From: Ostreibacterium oceani
GTDB taxonomy: Bacteria; Pseudomonadota; Gammaproteobacteria; Cardiobacteriales; Ostreibacteriaceae
Direction: 5' to 3'
Length of the DNA: 54,365 bases
NCBI RefSeq assembly: GCF_009362845.1
Contig: NZ_WHNW01000013.1
Location: 1 to 54,365 of the forward strand
A program made the translations under genes and the position numbers. Within the stretch, counting starts at the first letter, position 1, and each line of letters opens with the position of its first letter. Under the pieces are notes generated by a model, which ran no database searches, had not been told where the DNA came from, and was given only the letters and a program-made list of their open reading frames with translations. This document shows, one piece after another, positions 45,216 to 53,812 of the stretch.

Positions 45216-45466
45216 AAGTTCACCCACCGCGTGTTTATAGATGCAGGCGCAGCGGCGAGAGGAGAAGTGGGCACCACCGCGCCTGCGGGTAAAAAAATCG
45301 TCGCGAGCGACGCATCGGTCATCATCAACGCCTCGATGCCACGGGTACTGCCCGTCGCGCGGTAAAGCACACTATCTAGCGCCTCGTCCTCGTGCGCCAA
45401 TGTTGTCGTTGTTGGCTGTGTTGTTGTTGCCGTTGTCGCCGTTGCCGTTGCCGCTGTCGCTGTCAT
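45206..45466 (-). CDS. X: Tail protein X (P2 gpX)
   Basis: 86 residues. An Ala/Thr-rich N-terminus (ATATATTATTTQPTTTTLAH) precedes EDEALDSVLYRATGSTRGIEALMMTDASLATIFLPAGAVVPTSP, the tail protein X (LysM-like) pattern. In P2, X follows L and precedes the lysis genes, as here. The low-complexity N-terminus is encoded by GTTGTTGCC-type triplets. Confidence 0.82.
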   Translation of the reverse strand: MTATAATATATTATTTQPTTTTLAHEDEALDSVLYRATGSTRGIEALMMTDASLATIFLPAGAVVPTSPLAAAPASINTRWVNLWQ

Positions 45467-45479
45467 GATACCCCCTTTT

Positions 45480-46034
45480 TTAAATTAACGTCACGCGCAC
45501 GCGGGGGTTACCCTGCACCGCGCTCACGGCGGTGCGGTATTGGGCGCGCCACGTGCTGAGCTGTTCGTCGATTTTATCGGCGGCCGTCTCGCGCGCACCG
45601 AATGCGGTGGTGTCCACATCGCGGTACGTGTCAACAAGGTGTGCCTTGGCATACGAATAGACCGCGACGCGAAACCAGTGCACGGCGGCCGTTACGTTAT
45701 CAATGCTGGTGGCTTCAATGCTGGTGGCGTCGATGCTGCCGTCAATGCTGGATGCGTCGATGCTAGTATGACTGTCGGCAAGCGTCGTCACGCCCCGTGC
45801 GGTTTGGGTACGCGCCCAGCTGTCCAGCTCGGCGGTCACGGTAAACAGCGCGGTCATCAGCGCGTCACGCACGCGAGCCGTGGGGTACGTGCTGTCAATG
45901 CGGGTAATCGCGCGAAACTGCGCCATGGACACCGCGGGCCACCAGCCAGCCCCTAGGGTTGACGTCAGCGATACCGCGTCATCGACCGTGGGGTCAAGGT
46001 TGTCTGTGGTGTCTGTCGCGATAAAGCCTGTCAT
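45480..46034 (-). CDS. L: Head completion/stabilisation protein (P2 gpL)
   Basis: 184 residues. WWPAVSMAQFRAITRIDSTYPTARVRDALMTALFTVTAELDSWA is the gpL head completion pattern. A repeat (SIDASSIDGSIDATSIEATSID) is inserted in the middle and is unusual. It sits after M and before X. Confidence 0.88.
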   Translation of the reverse strand: MTGFIATDTTDNLDPTVDDAVSLTSTLGAGWWPAVSMAQFRAITRIDSTYPTARVRDALMTALFTVTAELDSWARTQTARGVTTLADSHTSIDASSIDGSIDATSIEATSIDNVTAAVHWFRVAVYSYAKAHLVDTYRDVDTTAFGARETAADKIDEQLSTWRAQYRTAVSAVQGNPRVRVTLI

Positions 46035-46224
46035 GTTGGTTGTTTTTGTCTTCGTGGTCGTCTGTGTTAAGTGGCGGTGGGGGCATGTGATGGGTTATCG
46101 GATTGTTTACTTCGCAAACCCCATGCCCGCCGCCATGGCGGTAGGCCAAGTCGGTGGTTTTTAGCGACGCGGCAAAAAAAAGACCTTATCGCACCGTGTT
46201 CGTTATTCATGTGTTCATGTGTGT
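46035..46224. other. Gap between L and M without a supported gene
   Basis: 190 bp. A palindrome CCGCCATGGCGG (about 46130-46141) and short Met-starting frames of only a few codons are seen. No minus-strand gene. Confidence 0.5.
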
Positions 46225-46995
46225 CTATTTGTCGGGCTGTCGGCTATCGTCTGCCGCCTTTTTAAGCGCCTTTTTAAGCGCTTTGATTTTGGTCTTGACG
46301 CCAATCTTGGGGTTTAGCGCGATGGCGCGCTCGTAATAATCTAGCGCCCCCGACAAGTCATCATCGGACTCGGACAGCCCGCCGCCTGCTTTCATTAGCT
46401 TGGCGCTAATCTCATCGTGCATATCAATGCCCGCAATCGCCGTCATGACGCGATCAAATAGCGCCCGCGTCACGGTGCGTGCATCGGGCGCGACCTCGCG
46501 GTAACACTCATCAATCGCCGCCTCGGCCAGTTGCTCGGCTAAGAAATCGGCAGGGCGCCTGCGAAAACGCTCGGGCAAAGTCATGTCGGCGGCGGAAATC
46601 GCGGAAAATAAGCGCAACGCGGTGTCGTAGTCGCCGATATCAATCGACCAGACAAAGACGTGCGCCACGATGTCGTCTTGGCGGTGTCCGCCATTATTCT
46701 CGCCACTATTCTCGCTGCCCCCGTCGCTAGCCATGTCACTTGATAAAATCGCGTCCACGGCCGCGTCGCTCCAATCGCGATACGTCGGTAACAACTCGCG
46801 TTTCAGCGCGGTCTTGGCCTCGGTGCCGCGTACATTCGATAGGCGTGCGTTATCCTCGGCAAGCGCCATCAGTAACGTGTCGTAAGCATCCACCGCCGTG
46901 TGCCACGAAGTACCACCCGCGCGCGCGGCGCGGTCGGCTTCAGCGTGTTGGGCGGCTAGTATGCGCTCACGATGGCGCCTAAATAAACTCGACAT
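46225..46995 (-). CDS. M: Small terminase subunit (P2 gpM)
   Basis: 256 residues. ERILAAQHAEADRAARAGGTSWHTAVDAYDTLLMALAEDNARLSNVRGTEAKTALKRELLPTYRDWSDAAVDA and DDIVAHVFVWSIDIGDYDTAL match the P2 gpM endonuclease/small terminase. It binds cos DNA with P. The start overlaps the N stop by one base (TAATG). Confidence 0.92.
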   Translation of the reverse strand: MSSLFRRHRERILAAQHAEADRAARAGGTSWHTAVDAYDTLLMALAEDNARLSNVRGTEAKTALKRELLPTYRDWSDAAVDAILSSDMASDGGSENSGENNGGHRQDDIVAHVFVWSIDIGDYDTALRLFSAISAADMTLPERFRRRPADFLAEQLAEAAIDECYREVAPDARTVTRALFDRVMTAIAGIDMHDEISAKLMKAGGGLSESDDDLSGALDYYERAIALNPKIGVKTKIKALKKALKKAADDSRQPDK

Positions 46996-48011
46996 TAGAT
47001 AAAGCTCACATTCTCGGCAATCCCGCCAAGTCCGTAGTCTTCGATAGCATAAGCGTCGTTAGACGAGGTGTAGGTTTCGAGTCGGTCACGGCGTGGATTA
47101 TCGGCAAAGTGGCGGCGCTTGCCCCCGTTTTGCGTGTAAATGGATAAGTTCGCCAGCGTCGTTAGCATCATCGTGCCATCAGGAAAGTGCGGCACGTCAA
47201 TCACTGGCAAGCCATCAATCACGCCTGTTTGGCGAATTTTCGCGAGCGCCAGCGATTCGCTGGGGCTGTGCGCTTGGTTGACCAGTCGCATGGTGTCATC
47301 GGCTTGTAAATCGCGCCCCATAATCACGCATAGCCCTGCGGCATTACGGTGCCACACATCCAGTGCGTTGTTGCGAATGTCTAGCGCGAGGGCGTGTAAG
47401 TTTTTGTAATCGCCTGTCTCGCCAATCGTAATCGAACCCGCCGCAGCGCCATCTGACATGACTTTATCGGGGGCGTCGTTGCGGTATTTTTGAATCCAGC
47501 CTGTGTTGACGTCCTGTAGCAAGGGGTTGGCGACGCGGTCGGTGTTGTTCGCCGCATTCGTGCCGTGAAACCCGATCATAATACGGTCAAGCCCGATGCG
47601 CGTGACAATGCTCGCCGTGAGCTTGTCCTCGAAATCGGGGAATTTTGCCCACTGATCAAGTAGCGCATAGCGCACGTGGGTGTCGAAGTTCGTTTGTCGG
47701 CAGTAATAGCGCGCCGCGTTTAGTGAGTGCACGTCGCGCGTCTCACGCTCCGCCGACTCGGTGTCGGTACGGCTCGCAATCGTGCTGCCGACCCCAAGAC
47801 CGATGGTCTCGCCCTCCATCTCGTCGACGCCGAAAATGTTAATCGAGCGCAAAAAGCCGTCGGACTCTTGGATGCGTTTCTCTAACGTTTGCTCGACGCT
47901 GGGCGCGGCGATAAATTTGTGCCCGCCCCGCACCGTGTCGATGCTGATGCTGTTGAGGCTGGCTTGGGTCGTAAAGTATTGTTCTAGCTTGTCTCGGGTC
48001 TCGTTTTTCAT
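46995..48011 (-). CDS. N: Major capsid protein (P2 gpN)
   Basis: 338 residues. MKNETRDKLEQYFTTQASLNSISIDTVRGGHKFIAAPSVEQTLEKRIQESDGFLRSINIFGVDEMEG and the GWIQKYR...LHALALDIRNNAL region match P2-type major capsid proteins (HK97 fold). The N-terminal ~30 residues are the part removed by the O protease in P2. Flanked by O and M. Confidence 0.95.
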   Translation of the reverse strand: MKNETRDKLEQYFTTQASLNSISIDTVRGGHKFIAAPSVEQTLEKRIQESDGFLRSINIFGVDEMEGETIGLGVGSTIASRTDTESAERETRDVHSLNAARYYCRQTNFDTHVRYALLDQWAKFPDFEDKLTASIVTRIGLDRIMIGFHGTNAANNTDRVANPLLQDVNTGWIQKYRNDAPDKVMSDGAAAGSITIGETGDYKNLHALALDIRNNALDVWHRNAAGLCVIMGRDLQADDTMRLVNQAHSPSESLALAKIRQTGVIDGLPVIDVPHFPDGTMMLTTLANLSIYTQNGGKRRHFADNPRRDRLETYTSSNDAYAIEDYGLGGIAENVSFI

Positions 48012-48113
48012 GAATAATATCCTAAATGGCTGAGTCTGTGGGTGTTCGTTGGGTTGTCTGTGGGTGTTCGTAGTGTTCGTTAGCCTTTGTTAGCAGTCGG
48101 GTTAGCAATCGGG

Positions 48114-49115
48114 TTAGCAATCGGCGCGAATAATGTCATCCCCGCCCACGCCTGCGTGCGGTGCGACGTAGTGCATGTCGGTGGATTCGACGGCGGATTT
48201 AAACGCGGTGAGTTGGTCGATGGTCGCTTGTGCCGCGGCAAAATCGCGGGTCAGCGTGTCCAGCTGCGCCGATAGCGCGCTGAGTTGGTCGATGGTCGTC
48301 TGCGGGGCGAGGTCGTCGCGCTGGTCATCACTGTCAACCGCGGTCGTGAGTGTCTCGCGATCAGCGGGCACGATGTCATCGAGCTGATTATCCGTATCCT
48401 CTAGCGCGGCGAGGCGACGCTCGTGCGACAGCACCGTGTCATTCAATAGCTCACTCAGCGTGTCCAGCGCGGCGATGACCGTGGTGTGAAAATCATTGTC
48501 GTCATTCATTGGCACAGTGGTATCGGGGGTGGTATCGGGGGTAGTGTCGGGGGCATCGGTGGCAACCGATGCACACAGTGCCGTCTCGATGACCTCCGAG
48601 TACACCCTGCCCGCGTTGTTCATGTTGTTGTCGGTGTTGCCGCTATTGCCGTTGTCTTTGCTGTCGACGGCGTGGGCCGTGGCATCACGGGCAGCGCGGG
48701 CGCTAAACTTGAGCGGCTCGGTGCCAAGGCTAGCGGGGGAATCGGTAAACGCGAGCCCCGTCAGATAGGCTTTACCCGTTTTGGCAAAGTCGGGGGTGAC
48801 CTCAATCGAGGTGTAGATTTTTTGATTGTTTTTATTCATTGCGATCAAGTGCTCGTTCGCGATGATGTCGGCGTACAGACACAGCGTGTCGGTGCCGTTG
48901 ATGGTATCGGTCTGCGTAAACACCGCCTCGACATCGCCGACGGCGGGAAACGGCCCTGCCTCGGTGACGTTACGCAAGTGCTCTATCCAGCACCGCGCCC
49001 CATAAGTCGATTGATCATAGGTGTCGGCGATATCGGTCAGCCACTCGGGCTTAATCTCGCGGCCATCGCTGACGGTGTAACCTGCGGCGGCGATGCGTAG
49101 CGTTTTTTTCTTCAT
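48114..49115 (-). CDS. O: Capsid scaffold and maturation protease (P2 gpO)
   Basis: 333 residues. The N-terminal protease has RIAAAGYTVSDGREIKPEWLTDIADTY, with His in WIEHLRN and Ser in TDSPASLGTEPLKFS, the serine protease core of gpO. The C-terminal scaffold helices follow (LSALSAQLDTLTRDFAAAQATIDQL). A short TPDT repeat (DTTPDTTPDTTVP) precedes the helical region. First gene of the leftward late operon, divergent from P. Confidence 0.92.
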   Translation of the reverse strand: MKKKTLRIAAAGYTVSDGREIKPEWLTDIADTYDQSTYGARCWIEHLRNVTEAGPFPAVGDVEAVFTQTDTINGTDTLCLYADIIANEHLIAMNKNNQKIYTSIEVTPDFAKTGKAYLTGLAFTDSPASLGTEPLKFSARAARDATAHAVDSKDNGNSGNTDNNMNNAGRVYSEVIETALCASVATDAPDTTPDTTPDTTVPMNDDNDFHTTVIAALDTLSELLNDTVLSHERRLAALEDTDNQLDDIVPADRETLTTAVDSDDQRDDLAPQTTIDQLSALSAQLDTLTRDFAAAQATIDQLTAFKSAVESTDMHYVAPHAGVGGDDIIRADC

Positions 49116-49257
49116 ATTTTTTGGCTCCTATCGGCGGGGCGGTCAAAAGTGCGCCCCGCGCGGGTGTCTCGGTGTCGGTGTCGGTGTGTTTTAGTGTTTC
49201 GTCATCGCCTTGTCGTGCCTTTAAGGTAGCTTTTTTGTCGCAAAACTCAATTATTGC

Positions 49258-49285
49258 GTGTCAAGATAAGCGCTTAACTTGACAC
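49258..49285. promoter_or_regulatory. 28-bp palindrome between divergent P and O: candidate Ogr/activator site
   Basis: GTGTCAAG and CTTGACAC flank a 12-bp centre, ATAAGCGCTTAA, which is itself almost palindromic; one base pair breaks the full symmetry. Its centre (49271.5) is ~55 bp from a likely P start (TAAAAT at 49315-49320) and ~55 bp from a likely O start (TACCTT on the minus strand, 49223-49228). This is the distance known for Ogr/Delta sites. Confidence 0.65.
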
Positions 49286-49309
49286 CTCGCCGTGTGAAGT
49301 CAATCGTTG

Positions 49310-51085
49310 ATGCCTAAAATACGAAGCATGAGCCAGCGTAAAAACCACCCAGCACCCAAAATAACCGAAGACGACCGACGGCTAAAAGCCAAAGTGTTGT
49401 ACTTTAGCGGGCATCGCATCCCGCAAATTGCCGAAGCCATCAATACGCCAGAGTCCACCGTGCGCTACTGGCACAGCACCGATAAATGGGATAAGTTTGG
49501 GCAGGCCGAGCGCGTCAACGATGCCCTCGGGGCGCGGCTGTGTCTGCTGATCGCCAAAGACCCCAAGGAGGGTCGCGATTTTAAAGAAATCGACCTACTC
49601 ACCCGCCAACTCGCGCGCGTCGAGCGCGTGCGCGCCACCCCGACCGCACCGCGAAAAGGCGAAAAACGTGGCGGCGACCGCACCAACAAAAATTACCTAT
49701 CGCCCGCGGCGATTGAACAAATCCAAACCGCCTTTATGGATAACCTGTTTGATTACCAGCAACTGTGGTACGACAACCGCCACCAGCGCAACCGCCAAAT
49801 CCTCAAGTCACGGCAAATCGGCGCGACGTATTACTTTGCCCGCGAGGCACTGGTCGATGCGCTGACCAGTGGACACAATAAGATATTTTTGTCCGCATCC
49901 AAATCGCAAGCCTACGTGTTTCGCGAGTACATCAAAGCACTTGCCATGGAAGCCGCCGAGGTCGAGCTAACGGGTGACCCCATGACGATTCGCACCGACG
50001 ACCACGAATGCACGTTTTATTTTTTAGGCACCAACAGTAAAACGGCGCAGAGCTACCACGGTGACATCTTTATGGACGAGTATTTTTGGATTAACAACTT
50101 TGACGAGTTTAAAAAGGTGGCCTCTGCCATGTCATCGCACAAACAATGGAAGCGCACCTATTTCAGCACGCCATCAGCGGTCGCCCACGAAGCGTATCCA
50201 TTTTGGACAGGGGTCGCGTACAACCGCGGGCGCAAAAAAACCGAGCATATCCATATCGATACCCGCGCGAAAACACTGGCGAGCGGAAAATTGTGCGCCG
50301 ATAACGTGTGGCGGCATCTGGTCACCGTCGAAGCCGCCGCCGATCTCGGGTGTCATCTGTTTGACCTCGGACAGCTTAAATCCGAATACGCGCCCGACGA
50401 ATACGCTCAGTTATTTATGTGTGAGTTTGTTGATGATCACGACAGTGTGTTTAGCTTTGGCGAGTTAAACCGATGTTTAGTCGAGACGCGCCGCCTATGG
50501 CCCGATGTCAAGCCCTTTGCCAATCGCCCCGTGGGTGATGATGCCGTCGCCATCGGCATTGACCCCGCCAAGTCGCGCGATGGCTGCGCGGTGTCGGTGA
50601 TTGCTTTACCCAAAGTCACGGGCGGGAAATTTCGCTTAGTCGAGCGCCTGACCCTGCGTGAGCCCTTAAGCGAAGCCCAAGCCGCCGCCATTGCCAAGCT
50701 CTGCGACAAATACGAAGTCGCGCACATGGAAATCGACGAAACGGGCATGGGGATAGCGCTGGCCGAGCGCCTGGCGAAAATCTACCCGCGCCTGCGCCGC
50801 GTGAGCTATAACCTAGAGACCAAAAATGCACTCGTCGTCAAGGCCATTGAAATCATCCGAAGCGGACGCCTAGAAGTCGACGAAGCCGCGCGCGAATGGG
50901 TGGGAGCGTTTCTCGCGATTAAAAAAACCCAGACCGCCTCGGGCAAATACCTAACGTACAAATCCGACCGCCGCGAAGATATCGGCCACGCCGACATCGC
51001 CTGGGCGACCATGCACGCCCTTGCCGTCGAGCGCATTGGATTTGACAACGGCGGGGCATCACCCGCGCGCGCGGTGGTGTTTTGA
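49310..51085 (+). CDS. P: Terminase large subunit (P2 gpP)
   Basis: 591 residues from the ATG at 49310 (or 585 from 49328). The N-terminal HTH is clear (LYFSGHRIPQIAEAINTPESTVRYWHSTDKWDKF). The ATPase domain follows: SRQIGATYYFAREAL resembles the Walker A region, IFMDEYFWI is the Walker B, and FFLGTNSKTAQSYHG-like motifs sit between them. A nuclease domain comes last (IGIDPAKSRDGCAVSV, MEIDETGMG, DIGHADIAWA). It packages DNA with M. Portal Q follows 38 bp later. Confidence 0.95.
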   Translation: MPKIRSMSQRKNHPAPKITEDDRRLKAKVLYFSGHRIPQIAEAINTPESTVRYWHSTDKWDKFGQAERVNDALGARLCLLIAKDPKEGRDFKEIDLLTRQLARVERVRATPTAPRKGEKRGGDRTNKNYLSPAAIEQIQTAFMDNLFDYQQLWYDNRHQRNRQILKSRQIGATYYFAREALVDALTSGHNKIFLSASKSQAYVFREYIKALAMEAAEVELTGDPMTIRTDDHECTFYFLGTNSKTAQSYHGDIFMDEYFWINNFDEFKKVASAMSSHKQWKRTYFSTPSAVAHEAYPFWTGVAYNRGRKKTEHIHIDTRAKTLASGKLCADNVWRHLVTVEAAADLGCHLFDLGQLKSEYAPDEYAQLFMCEFVDDHDSVFSFGELNRCLVETRRLWPDVKPFANRPVGDDAVAIGIDPAKSRDGCAVSVIALPKVTGGKFRLVERLTLREPLSEAQAAAIAKLCDKYEVAHMEIDETGMGIALAERLAKIYPRLRRVSYNLETKNALVVKAIEIIRSGRLEVDEAAREWVGAFLAIKKTQTASGKYLTYKSDRREDIGHADIAWATMHALAVERIGFDNGGASPARAVVF

Positions 51086-51123
51086 TTAGGGCGTTTTAAT
51101 TTTAAAAAAAACAGGATAACAAG

Positions 51124-52179
51124 ATGAGATTAATTGATTATTTTAGAAAAAAAGAAACCGCGAAACCTAATGTTATGACCGCCGACAGGGGGGGCAGTGG
51201 CAGTGGGCTTGGCAGTAGCTTTGGCAGTAGCTTTAGCATCGACGATGCCGTGACGGCGATTGATAAAAAAGAAATATTCGAGCACTACTGGCGCGGCGAT
51301 AATGATAAATACTATCTGCCCCCGCTGGACTGGGATGCCATCGCCAAATCGTATCACGCCAATCCGTTTCACACCTCAGCCATACAAGCCAAGCGCAACA
51401 TCTTAATCAGTACTTTTGTCGAGCATCCAAAACTCACACGCACCGAGTTTGAAAAACTGGTCACCGATTATCTCATATTTGGCAACGACTACCTGCGCGC
51501 CGTGCAAAACCGCGCAGGCCACGTGATGCGCTACGAAGCGCTCAAAGCACGCTGGATGCGCGTCGGCAAAAAAAACGACTATTATTATCTGCGCAACCGC
51601 GAGGCGGAAAAGCTAAAAGGCGACATCACGCACCACAAAAACCACGACATCAACCAAGACATCTACGGCGTGCCCGAGTACATGGCAGGCATGAATAGCG
51701 CGTGGCTGGGCGAGGCAGCGACCCTATTTCGGCGCAAGTACTATAAAAACGGGTCGCACGCGGGCTACATATTACACATCACCGAAAACCTAAGCGACCA
51801 AGTCATCGCCAGCATCGAGAGCCAGCTAGCCGCGAGCAAAGGCGTGGGGAATTTTAAAAACCTCATGGTGCATAACCCCGAGGGCAAAAAAGACGGCATC
51901 GAATTAATCCCCATCGCCGAAGTCCAAGCGCGCGATGAGTTTTATAACATCAAAACACTCACCCGCGATGACATCCTCGCCACGCACCGCGTCCCGCCGC
52001 AGCTCATGTCGGTCATCCCGACCAACACGGCGGGCTTTGGCGACGTCGAAAAAGCATCAAAAGTATTTGTTATCAACGAACTTATTCCACTGCAACAGCG
52101 GCTTAAAACGATTAACGAGATGGTCGGCGAGACGATTATCGCGTTTGGCGATTATGAATTGATTGGTGAATCAGTCTGA
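51124..52179 (+). CDS. Q: Portal protein (P2 gpQ)
   Basis: 351 residues. FSIDDAVTAIDKKEIFEHYWRGDNDKYYLPPLDWDAIAKSYHANPFHTSAIQAKRNIL is a P2-type portal N-terminus. MRYEALKARWMRVGK, INQDIYGVPEYM and PPQLMSVIPTNTAGFGDVEKASKVF follow, all conserved in the family. A short Gly/Ser repeat (SGSGLGSSFGSSFS) near residue 25 is unusual. Transcribed rightward with P. Confidence 0.95.
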   Translation: MRLIDYFRKKETAKPNVMTADRGGSGSGLGSSFGSSFSIDDAVTAIDKKEIFEHYWRGDNDKYYLPPLDWDAIAKSYHANPFHTSAIQAKRNILISTFVEHPKLTRTEFEKLVTDYLIFGNDYLRAVQNRAGHVMRYEALKARWMRVGKKNDYYYLRNREAEKLKGDITHHKNHDINQDIYGVPEYMAGMNSAWLGEAATLFRRKYYKNGSHAGYILHITENLSDQVIASIESQLAASKGVGNFKNLMVHNPEGKKDGIELIPIAEVQARDEFYNIKTLTRDDILATHRVPPQLMSVIPTNTAGFGDVEKASKVFVINELIPLQQRLKTINEMVGETIIAFGDYELIGESV

Positions 52180-52201
52180 AGCAGTGTAAAGCAGTGTGAA
52201 A

Positions 52202-53011
52202 TCAGTGCAACAGGCGATGGCTAGAAAAAATCCAGCACTTAACGGTGCGGGGTTTGCCTGCGGCGTTTAGAGCGAAATCGCTACACACGGGTTTTTGCTG
52301 CAAAAAACGCGGTGAGAATGGTAAATAGCGAATTAACGCCTTGTGGCTTGGCATGTCAATTTCATGCTGTTGCGCGGCGGCGATTGCTTCGTTAAGATTG
52401 ATTGCATAGTAGTCACCGTTTGTGCTGTGATCAAGGACGACCCCCAGCGCAGCTAGTGCGCTAATCGCCTGGTGAAATCGACTGTCTATCTCAGCTGCCT
52501 TTTGGCGAACGGCAGGCGCAACGCCGCCCCACTCAAAATCAACCAGTGGCGCGATGGATAAGCCCAATGCCTGCGATACCGATTCCAGTGATTGATAAAT
52601 GGCAGTGCGCAATTGTTGGCAATCGGCTTTGCCCAACTCCTTGATCAATTTTAGGCGTAATTCGTGCAGGCGAATCCCCTCTGTCATCGACGGCAATCCA
52701 TAACCGCCTGTTTTACGGATGGTCGGGAGGACTTCTGATGTTACCCATTTTCTGAATTTTATTGCTTCTTTCTTTCTGCTTTTTAATACCAATGCGTACA
52801 TTCCTGATTCATTGACAATATTAGTCCTTCCTTGACGACCTAGCGAAACGCTAGACCGTTCTTCGGGCAACACATGCTTATTTAAGGCATCAGAAATGTT
52901 CGCATAGCCTAGTGAATCGCCTATGTCTTTAGCAATAAACCACGCGGTGTTTTCTATGCTAAGTGTGCGTATTAGGTGTTTATTAAAATCAAATGATTGG
53001 ATGTTAGTCAT
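52202..53011 (-). CDS. Bro-N domain antirepressor
   Basis: 269 residues. The N-terminal Bro-N domain (IRTLSIENTAWFIAKDIGDSLGYANISDALNKHVLPEERSSV, MYALVLKSRKKEAIKFRKWVTSEVLPTIRKTGGY) is complete. The C-terminal part is helical and ends GKPRTVKCWIF, close to the C-terminal end of the primase-helicase (KKSVKCWCF). Antirepressors of this type lift lysogeny. The gene overlaps its upstream neighbour by 8 bp (ATGACTAA), which suggests coupled translation, and lies downstream of a c4-like RNA. Confidence 0.9.
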   Translation of the reverse strand: MTNIQSFDFNKHLIRTLSIENTAWFIAKDIGDSLGYANISDALNKHVLPEERSSVSLGRQGRTNIVNESGMYALVLKSRKKEAIKFRKWVTSEVLPTIRKTGGYGLPSMTEGIRLHELRLKLIKELGKADCQQLRTAIYQSLESVSQALGLSIAPLVDFEWGGVAPAVRQKAAEIDSRFHQAISALAALGVVLDHSTNGDYYAINLNEAIAAAQQHEIDMPSHKALIRYLPFSPRFLQQKPVCSDFALNAAGKPRTVKCWIFSSHRLLH

Positions 53012-53249
53012 TGCCTACTCCTGTTAGTTGTTGTGTCTTGGATTGGGTTTCGAGGCGCTTTAATCGGACGATGACCCGACGCAGTTGATTGTTAGCCGAA
53101 TCAAGGACTAGCGCGGTGCGCGCAGGGTCAAGGTCGTCGGCGCAAGCAAATAACGCCGATAGCTCTTCGTATAGCTTTAGTGTGTTAATCAGTCCGTGAT
53201 AGTCGGTTAATGTTTCTTGGAAATCGCTATTGAAATTTGTCTGTGTCAT
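53004..53249 (-). CDS. Small hypothetical protein upstream of antirepressor
   Basis: 81 residues from the ATG at 53249, with AGGTG 6 bp upstream. TNFNSDFQETLTDYHGLINTLKLYEELSALFACADDLDPARTALVLDSANNQLRRVIVRLKRLE is helical and conserved-looking, a type seen beside Bro-N genes. In P1 the ant gene is preceded by a short coupled open reading frame (icd) under c4 control; this gene has the equivalent place. Confidence 0.75.
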   Translation of the reverse strand: MTQTNFNSDFQETLTDYHGLINTLKLYEELSALFACADDLDPARTALVLDSANNQLRRVIVRLKRLETQSKTQQLTGVGND

Positions 53250-53289
53250 TGTGTTCACCTGTATAGTTTTCAGAATGCCACACAAATGA

Positions 53290-53360
53290 GGGTGGCGGAC
53301 TCACTGACAGCTACAGGAACTGTGGGTACGCCTTACGGTTAGCACTCCTCATCCGCCATG
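53290..53360 (-). promoter_or_regulatory. Structured leader segment of the antirepressor operon
   Basis: Between the small RNA and the first gene the leader can form GGCGGA/TCCGCC pairing (53352-53357 with 53293-53298). Inside are an inner CACAG...CTGT stem and the CCTGTAG target. ATGAGG...CCTCAT offers an alternative pairing. Confidence 0.5.
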
Positions 53361-53397
53361 AAAAACTTGTGAAAATAACAAAGAATCAATTTGTTAG

Positions 53398-53452
53398 CAA
53401 TAAAAAAACGCCAGTCTTTCGGGGGCGGTTGACCGCCTGTAGTTTGTTCAGA
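53398..53452 (-). ncRNA. Candidate c4/CI-like antisense RNA
   Basis: On the minus strand a promoter TTGCTT (53482-53487), 17 bp, TAGTAT (53459-53464) gives a start near 53452. The transcript contains a perfect hairpin (GGCGGT CA ACCGCC) and ends in a CGCC...GGCG stem followed by seven T at ~53402. Its CTACAGG (53442 down to 53436) is complementary to CCTGTAG in the downstream leader (53317 down to 53311). This layout is that of c4 RNA of P1/P7 and CI RNA of P4, which pair with their own transcripts to stop expression of antirepressor genes. Confidence 0.6.
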
Positions 53453-53458
53453 CTTTCT

Positions 53459-53487
53459 ATACTACACAGATTGTGCGGGAAAAGCAA
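53459..53487 (-). promoter_or_regulatory. Promoter of the antirepressor leader/small RNA
   Basis: Minus-strand TTGCTT (53482-53487) and TAGTAT (53459-53464) with 17-bp spacing. It would drive both the small RNA and the antirepressor operon by read-through. Confidence 0.65.
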
Positions 53488-53572
53488 GGGGTGCTAATTT
53501 AGCCCCCTACACCCTCGCGCAAGGCAGCGGACAAAGCGTACAGGAGCTGCTCATCAAAAACTACTAACCAGT

Positions 53573-53628
53573 CAGCAAATAAAAACGCAAGCGCCACCGC
53601 ACGCGGGGGTGTTTGCTGTTTTTTTTTT
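53573..53628 (+). terminator. Rho-independent terminator-like hairpin, rightward
   Basis: CAGCAAA (53573-53579) pairs with TTTGCTG (53612-53618) around a GC-rich inner loop, followed by ten T. No rightward gene ends nearby; it may stop transcription from the Q side or shield the replication region. Confidence 0.55.
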
Positions 53629-53812
53629 CCGTCGAAAACCGCGCTCTTGCCTCCCCCGCGCCCGCGCAGAAAAAGGGTCATTTCCGCAAAGCAAAAAAAA
53701 TAAAAGGAAGTAAATAGCTGCAATAGATGCGGACTGAATATATCTGTATAAAAAGAAAGCAATTTAATCCGAAAATAAGCAATTTTTAGGCGTTAACAGA
53801 AAATCTATTTCA

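Noticed and set aside
46035-46224. Possible extra gene between L and M
   Set aside because: Only very short frames occur on the late strand.
53499-53762. Minus-strand 87-codon frame at the right end
   Set aside because: It spans a strong hairpin-terminator and has no ribosome site or recognised domain; its sequence looks like translated structured DNA. A small real protein cannot be fully excluded.
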